Assembly (NCBI GenBank): GCA_025677825.1
Contig: JAIXMO010000001.1
Coordinates: forward strand, 248,001 to 312,000
DNA from: Helicostylum pulchrum
Taxonomy: Eukaryota; Mucoromycota; Mucoromycetes; Mucorales; Mucoraceae
DNA: 64,000 bases
Reading direction: 5' to 3'
Shown: piece by piece, positions 58,201 to 64,000 of the stretch
Position numbering within the stretch: position 1 is the first letter of the stretch
Layout of the letters: the number at the start of each line of letters is the position of its first letter
Notes under the pieces: model-generated
What the model was told of the DNA's origin: nothing
What the model saw: only the letters and a program-made list of their open reading frames with translations
Database searches by the model: none
Made by a program: the position numbers and the translations under genes

Positions 58201-58532
58201 AAATAAAAAAAATTGATTTGGAAAAGATACTTAGTAAATAGATAGGAAAAAACGAAAAAAAACCCCTTTTTTTTCGGTTTGATAAAGCGCCTCTTTAATT
58301 CGGAACTATACACTGCGTCATGGCAACCGTATAGTGTTTTTTTTGACATAAATCGAGACGAATGAAAAGTGGAGGATTTACAAGATTTAATGCAATCATA
58401 ACCTATTTTTTTTTTCTTTTTTCTTTTTCTCTCTTTTTTGATTTTTTTCTAAAAATAAACAAATATCCTTGCAAGTTTAAATAATATATTTCCTGTTTAA
58501 TTGTCGTTTAAAAAGAATAAAGAAAAGCAATC

Positions 58533-60918
58533 ATGATAAAAGGCTTTAAAGTTGCTGTAAGTTTTTTTTTTATTTTTTCCATCTAACAACAAAAAAAAAA
58601 AAATAACCAATTTTTTATAGTTTTCAAGAAATAAATCTGAAAAGCAAGATTCCTCAAAATCAAGCAATACAAATAATAACAATACTAATACCGATAATAC
58701 TACAAGCCCACCACCTTCTTCACCTACAAATAGTGCAACTAGTAATTCAGCAAAGAAATCTACTGTAAAACCAAACAATAGTGTGAAATCTAAAGAAATA
58801 ACCAACAACATTGCCAGTGGTAGCAACAATACTAATAAAGCCAACAATAAACCCTCCATCCTATCTCGAGCTTCTCTTCAAAATATGTTGCCAACAACAA
58901 CTGTAGACACTCCTACTATATCAGTTGATCCTGTTATAACTGTAAGTTTTTTTTTATATTTGTATAAATAACGCGCTCTAAATATATATATAAAAAAAAA
59001 ACTGTAGCCTTCTGTGCAAAAGCATTCATTTTTATCCACAAAAACAACAAACAAAGAAGTACCCAAACAACCCAGTAATAGTGCCATGGCCTGGTTAAAG
59101 GGAGCTTCTAAGGATACAATACCTATCGGTAAAGCACCTAGAAGACAAAAATCCTCTAGATTTCATACCCATGAAAAAGTCGAACTGGAAAGGTTACCAT
59201 CCTTTAAAGATGTTGCGCCGAACAAGAGGCCCGAATTATTTCTAAAAAAGCTATCACAATGCCAAGTCTTGTTTGATTTCACTGATCCTTCTTCTGATCT
59301 AAGTGGAAAAGAGATTAAAAGACAAGCTTTACAAGATATGTTGGAATATGTAGCAACTACAAAAGGTGCATTAACTGATGCTGTATATCCTGATGTAGTT
59401 AAAATGGTAAGTATTAAAAAAGGGGGGAGGAAGAAAGAGAGAGAGAGAGCGTATATGCGTGTGTGTGTATAGATGATTAAATTCCTTTTTATGTGTAGTT
59501 TTCGGTTAATTTGTTTCGTACCATACCCCCACCAATTGATAGAGAAGAAGGTTATGATCCTGAAGAGGATGAACCTACGTTAGAATCAGCTTGGCCTCAT
59601 CTTCAATTGGTGTACGAGTTCTTTTTAAGATTTGTTGAATCACCTGATTTTAACGTTCACGAAGCAAAGAAACATATCGATCAAAAATTCATTTTACATG
59701 TAAAGAATCGAATTTCAATTGCTATATAATCGTATTAACTCTTTTTTCTTTTATAGTTGTTGGAATTGTTTGATAGTGAAGACCCAAGGGAAAGAGACTT
59801 TTTAAAGACAACTTTACATCGTCTGTATGGAAAGTTTCTAAACCTTCGAGCGTATATACGAAAATCAATCAACCATATCTTTTTCCAGTTTATTTATGAG
59901 ACTGAAAGCTTTAATGGTATTGCTGAATTATTAGAAATCTTGGGAAGGTAAAAACAAGAAAGGGAGAGAGAGAGAGAGAATAGAGACATAATCTAAAATT
60001 TCTGTATGTAGTATCATTAATGGTTTTGCGCTTCCATTAAAAGACGAACACAAGACATTTTTACTTAAAGTGCTCATACCACTTCACAAACCATCTTCAT
60101 TATCAGGTTATCACGCCCAATTAACATACTGTGTAGTTCAATTCCTAGAAAAGGACCCCTCCTTGACTCAAAAAGTGGTTGATTGTTTATTACGTTATTG
60201 GCCCAAAGTCAATAGTGCAAAGGAAGTGATGTTTTTAAACGAAATTGAGGAAATTTTGGATGTTGTAGATAGTGTTGAATTTTGCAAGGTGATGGTGCCC
60301 ATCTTTCAAAAAGTTGCTCTGTGTATATCGAGTTCTCATTTTCAAGTTGCAGAGCGGGCTCTTTACCTTTGGAATAACGAATATATTTTAAACTTGATGC
60401 ATGAAAATATAAAGCAGATCATGCCCATTATGTTTAAACCTCTTTACACTTACTCTCACCAACACTGGAACAGGTAAAAAAAGCTTTGTATATATCCATC
60501 ACGCACATCTTTATATGTATATTTAACCCTGTATACATACAGGACCATACATGGATTAGTATATAACGCATTGAAAATATTCATGGAAATGGATCCCGAG
60601 TTATTTGAACAGTGTACACTTCAATACCAGGAAAACGAGAAAAAGTAAGTTCTCTCTCTTTTTCTTTTCTTGTTGTTGGTGTTGTTGTGAAAACTAATTT
60701 TATATTTCTTATTAGAGAGAAAACTGTAAAAAAAGAACAAGAAAACAATTGGGATCAATTAAAAGAAACAGCGGCTAAAAACCAAGCTCTATTAAAAGGT
60801 AAAAAAAAAAAATCGTTTCTGTTTTATACTTTTTGTGTACTTACTCTTTTTTTTTTTTACATGTGTAGACTCAGTTACATCATCATTATCATCATCATCA
60901 TCTTCATCACCAGCATAA
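58533..60918 (+). CDS. RTS1: Protein phosphatase 2A regulatory subunit, B56 type
   Basis: B56 (B') subunits direct PP2A to substrates in mitosis, septum formation and stress. Nine exons (58533-58556, 58621-58941, 59008-59406, 59499-59699, 59757-59947, 60012-60473, 60543-60644, 60716-60798, 60869-60918) join in phase to 610 aa. The first about 130 residues are Ser/Asn-rich and disordered, as in yeast Rts1. The conserved HEAT-like core follows: [135 protein letters not shown] and [20 protein letters not shown]. The short last exon is Ser-rich. All splice phases agree, so the gene appears intact. Confidence 0.95.
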
Positions 60919-61218
60919 ATAATTTAATAGACGGCAATTTCATATAATAATAATAATAAAAAAAGTTCTTTTTTTTCTCTCTCTGTGTGCACTCCTTTAA
61001 TCTATTTATATGAGGGAGTTCTGGTCATACTTAAAATTATACATAGTGTCATGTTCATCGATTTCCAAAATTAACAACTCTTATTTATGTGGCACTAAAA
61101 TACATGAAAGCAGGGAAAAATGCAGTCGTACTTGTAACAACAAGCAGCTTCTTACTCGATTGTTAAATGTGGGGTATTAAAAAAAACACCTCTCTTTATT
61201 AAAGAGAATACTTTATTA
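60919..61218. other. Convergent 3' intergenic region
   Basis: 300 bp between the stops of the B56 gene and the HSPA12-like gene; AT-rich with T runs, presumably both 3' UTRs. Nothing else seen. Confidence 0.5.
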
Positions 61219-63541
61219 TTAGGCGTTAAAGTTACAAACAACAGCATATGTTTGATCATCAATAACTGCCTCTACACGAAGTTCAACTTCACCAAAGTAC
61301 ATCTACAAGAACAAAAAAAAAAAAAAAATTAACATAAAACAATCATAAAAAAAAACTTGAACTTTACTTTAATTGTTAAGGGTACAGGATCACCTTGTTT
61401 GACATTGGGTAACGGAGGCATAGGAATTTCAAAATCAAATACTTTTCGGATATTTGTAGTACTGTTAGAAATGGTATACCTAGGTTCCAAATCACTTTCA
61501 GAAGCAAAGAAAGTACATGCAGTATGACTAGGGTAATAAGTGATATAATTACGAGAAATACAACTATCGATATCTATTTTTTTTTTTTTTTGTTAAATAT
61601 TTCAAATTATACATGTATATAAAAATAATAAGTTACCAAGAGGTTTTCCTCGTTCCACATAGGTAGAAAATCTATTGTCACAGCGAACACTTCCATCGGG
61701 TCTAGTAATTTTGTATTCCTGAGGATCGACCAAGGGATCAAAAATATTGGTAATTTCAATACCATACCAAAATCGAGGTATACGTGTTGCGATCTTTGTA
61801 GGATGCATACCGAAATAGACAGCACCGCGCGAAACTGCCATTTCAGGACGATCGGGCTGTACAATACGTATACGTTCAGTCGAAAACTCCTTTTCCATTT
61901 GACTGTACAGATAAGAAGAAGACCCAAACCCACCCACCATAAAGATCGCCTTTAGGTTCTCAGTTTCCTTCTGAAGGTCTCGACAGAGTTGAACTACTTC
62001 ATTTACAACAGGATCAAATACATGTTTCTTTAATTCTTCTTTTGTAAATGTCATGCTGCCTTCGTCTAAGCCAATGGACGGTTCGGTCTTTGTGACTAGA
62101 TCAAAGCCCATTGAAATATCTGAATACAAATCATCTGTACCATCAAACAGAGGCTTTAAATTATCTAAAAGGCGAAACGTTTTAAGTGAGTGTTTTTTAT
62201 ATTCTTTGTAGTTTATTTGATTTACCAACAAATATATCCATCATATGATCTAGCGGAGCATCAGGAATTTCAATAGCACCATTAGGAGATCTACGAATCA
62301 CCTTTTTCAACTTCTTTCGTAAATGCTTTCTAAAGTTTCGATCGATAAATGTAGACCCACACGATTTACCTACACCTTTTGTACTTTCTCTAAACTTTCT
62401 ATTACCGCTTGCATCCATCTCAACACGAAACACAATTAAATCCACAGTACCGCCGCCAGCATCACAAATCATAAACTCTTCTCCATTCAACATATTAAAT
62501 TTATCACAGGTTCTTTCGCAGTAAAGTGCTGCTGCTTCTGGTTCTGAAATCAACATTAAACGTTCACGGTGGTCTGTCACGTTGATTAATCCAGCTTGAA
62601 TTGCTGCTTCTCTCATAATTTGTTTAGATTTATCTGACCACATAGCTGGCACCTTTTTTATTATCATTAATAACACTATTTTTTAAAGCTTTTTTTCGGA
62701 TACACACTTACTGTTAAACAAAATCTCGCTTGCTTTTCAAAGTTTTTATGGAACCCTTTCTTTGTCATGTCGATTTTGATATATCCAAAGAATTTTTCCA
62801 AATAATCTAACATCTCAAGTTACTAAAAAAAAACGGAGGGCACAATTTTTTTTTTTAAAAAAATACCTGAAATAATATCTGTCACAGTTAAATCTAAAGG
62901 TAATTGCCTAACAACACCTTCCAAGTTATCATCAAGGTATAATTTAAATTGTTGTAAAATAGTGATATTGGGAAACTTGGATTTTCCTGCTTTTGCTGAC
63001 CGACCCCATTGAATCAATTGCTAAAAAATATATAAGTTTTTTTTTTTTTTTTTTTTTTTTACTCGAGTATGTTTTTTTTGTAGTTTACGTTATTATCTCT
63101 GTTGTATAACTGATTATAAAAAAAAAGAAGGTTAATATTATACAAGATATTTATAAGAGTAGTTGAGCTTACACAGATGGTGGGACACTATTTAAAAATA
63201 AATAAATTCAATGTCAGTATCTTAAAAAAAAAAAAAAAAAACTCCCCAAAAGTAAAATTATATCGTACCTTGGGATAACTATAATCTGGTTGACCAGGCC
63301 TACACATAACAAAACATTATTATTATTGAATATCTTCATTTTGTTGTTGTTGCTCTTATACCATTTACTAATATCAGTCACTTCTTTATCCGTCATAAAC
63401 GCATAAGAACTTCCACTATAAGTTGTACCTGAAAAAAAAAAGTCAGCGGCGCGCGTTTCATTTTTTTTTAAAAAGTTTTACTTTACCAAAATCGATACCA
63501 ATAACTATAGGAAAATCTCTGTCGGGAAATGGGGCTGTCAT
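61219..63541 (-). CDS. HSPA12-like Hsp70-family ATPase
   Basis: Exons 63541-63487, 63428-63362, 63299-63269, 63187-63173, 63109-63089, 63020-62867, about 62813-62712, 62652-62226, 62164-61637, 61573-61368 and 61302-61219; about 562 aa. Actin-like ATPase motifs are intact: phosphate-1 VIGIDFGTTYSGSSYAF, FCLTVPAMWSDKSKQIMREA, ISEPEAAALYCERTC, phosphate-2 EFMICDAGGGTVDLIVFRVE and the adenosine loop AIFMVGGFGSSSYLYSQMEK. The C-terminal substrate part is short, as in HSPA12. Two exons are tiny (15 and 21 bp). The junction between exon 6 (phase 1 donor after DIIS) and exon 7 (MLDYLEKFFGYIKIDM) does not keep frame with any acceptor I see, so the gene may carry a frameshift there. Otherwise it looks functional. 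Confidence 0.8.
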
Positions 63542-63976
63542 TAGTACAAAAAAGAAAGAAAGAAAGTAGAAAGAAAGGAAAAAAAAACGTTGTACTTTTT
63601 TGTTTATTTTAGGTACAGCCCCATATAAAAACTAAGCCTTTGCAGTACAACCTTTTTTTTTGTGGAACTGAACAGGAATTGCTTTTTTTACTGCTGAATT
63701 AAAAAGTCTTTAACGTGCCACCATGTTTGAGCCTGATAAATTTTGACTTTGTTTCAATTTTTTTTTTTTCGAAATGGCGATGGTATACATGTAGAATTTT
63801 TTTTGAAAGATCTCTCGAGATGAACTTCAGACACTGTCTGAAAATAAAAGGCGGGGTATAAAATGAGTAGCCCTCGTTTCAAATAGGCGATCCGTTCATA
63901 TTACCCCCGCTTGAAAATTAAAATACACGTTGGCTTTGATAGCCTCAAACTTTTTTTATTATTATTTAACAACCAA
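63542..63976. promoter_or_regulatory. Divergent promoter region
   Basis: Lies between the HSPA12-like gene (-) and the gene starting at 63977 (+). A TATA-like GGGGTATAAAATGAG sits about 120 bp before the plus-strand ATG. CCATATAAAAAC near 63622-63633 could serve the minus strand on its complement. Divergent starts 436 bp apart suggest shared regulation; no transcription-factor site is claimed. Confidence 0.45.
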
Positions 63977-64000
63977 ATGTCTTCCGCGAATGTTGCTCAA
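63977..64000 (+). CDS. Start of a gene truncated by the window edge
   Basis: ATG at 63977 follows a TATA-like box and an A-rich leader and opens MSSANVAQ before the window ends. Too short to identify. Confidence 0.5.

Larger units (their letters stand above)
55328..58532. other. 3.2-kb region with promoter-like DNA and short coding relics
   Basis: Very rich in long T tracts (T28 near 57071). Beyond the Rap-GAP promoter it contains short coding-like segments listed separately (55739-55966, 57250-57478, 58021-58200) and a minus-strand frame at 56732-56938. No full gene is supported. The clustering of fragments suggests decayed genes or gene copies. Confidence 0.4.

Noticed and set aside
1..64000. 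CRISPR array, bacterial operon or plasmid features
   Set aside because: No direct-repeat/spacer arrays and no ribosome-binding sites; spliceosomal introns and eukaryotic gene families throughout.

Overview
The window reads as nuclear DNA of a filamentous fungus, most probably a Mucoromycota (Mucorales-like) species. It is AT-rich with long A/T homopolymers. Genes are broken by many short GT..AG introns of about 50-80 bp. Beside core eukaryotic genes there are fungal transposons, decayed Fanzor-like genes and large Hsp70/HSPA12-like proteins of the type that is expanded in this lineage. I identified genes by translating exons and joining them at splice sites with compatible phase; nothing was searched against a database.

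Layout. 0-8 kb: calmodulin 5' part (-), a decayed Fanzor-type RNA-guided nuclease gene (+), ornithine aminotransferase (+) and MLH1 (-), the last two convergent with 56 bp between their stop codons. 9-14.2 kb: Mucorales-style hypothetical genes, one with frame breaks and one an exon relic. 14.9-16.6 kb: intronless pyruvate decarboxylase (+). 17.8-21.1 kb (-): a small ORF with a UGA-CUA readthrough context before a membrane-spanning extension, and a large repeat-bearing membrane protein. 22.7-25.5 kb: MED22 (+) convergent with a mitochondrial ABC half-transporter (-). 26.2-27 kb: a second decayed Fanzor-type gene (-). 29.5-32 kb: NAD-isocitrate dehydrogenase IDH1 (+) convergent with a DUF1992/DNAJC28-like protein (-). 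32.4-37.9 kb: tRNA-Cys followed 56 bp later by a complete, very young Ty3/gypsy element (two 141-bp LTRs with one difference, one 1640-codon Gag-Pol ORF, 4-bp target duplication). 38-42 kb: gene-poor. 42-45.8 kb: a 1066-aa divergent Hsp70-like protein (-). 46-48.2 kb: a 156-bp MITE, a shared repeat and a coding relic. 48.2-55.3 kb: BCS1-like AAA ATPase (+), an H2C2 zinc-finger protein (-) and a Rap-GAP domain protein (-). 58.5-60.9 kb: PP2A B56 regulatory subunit (+). 61.2-63.5 kb: HSPA12-like protein (-), divergent from a gene whose first eight codons close the window.

The genes do not form a pathway cluster. Several are mitochondrial (ABC transporter, IDH1, BCS1, the DUF1992 protein), but that is ordinary scatter. 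The intergenic DNA is the unusual part: two independent Fanzor relics, Tc1/mariner-like terminal repeats in at least four places, a MITE and a freshly inserted Ty3 element. Several otherwise good genes (IDH1 presequence, the 9.7-11.5 kb membrane gene, the 61-63 kb HSPA12-like gene) each carry what looks like a single-base frame break. That pattern may mean residual indel errors in the assembly.
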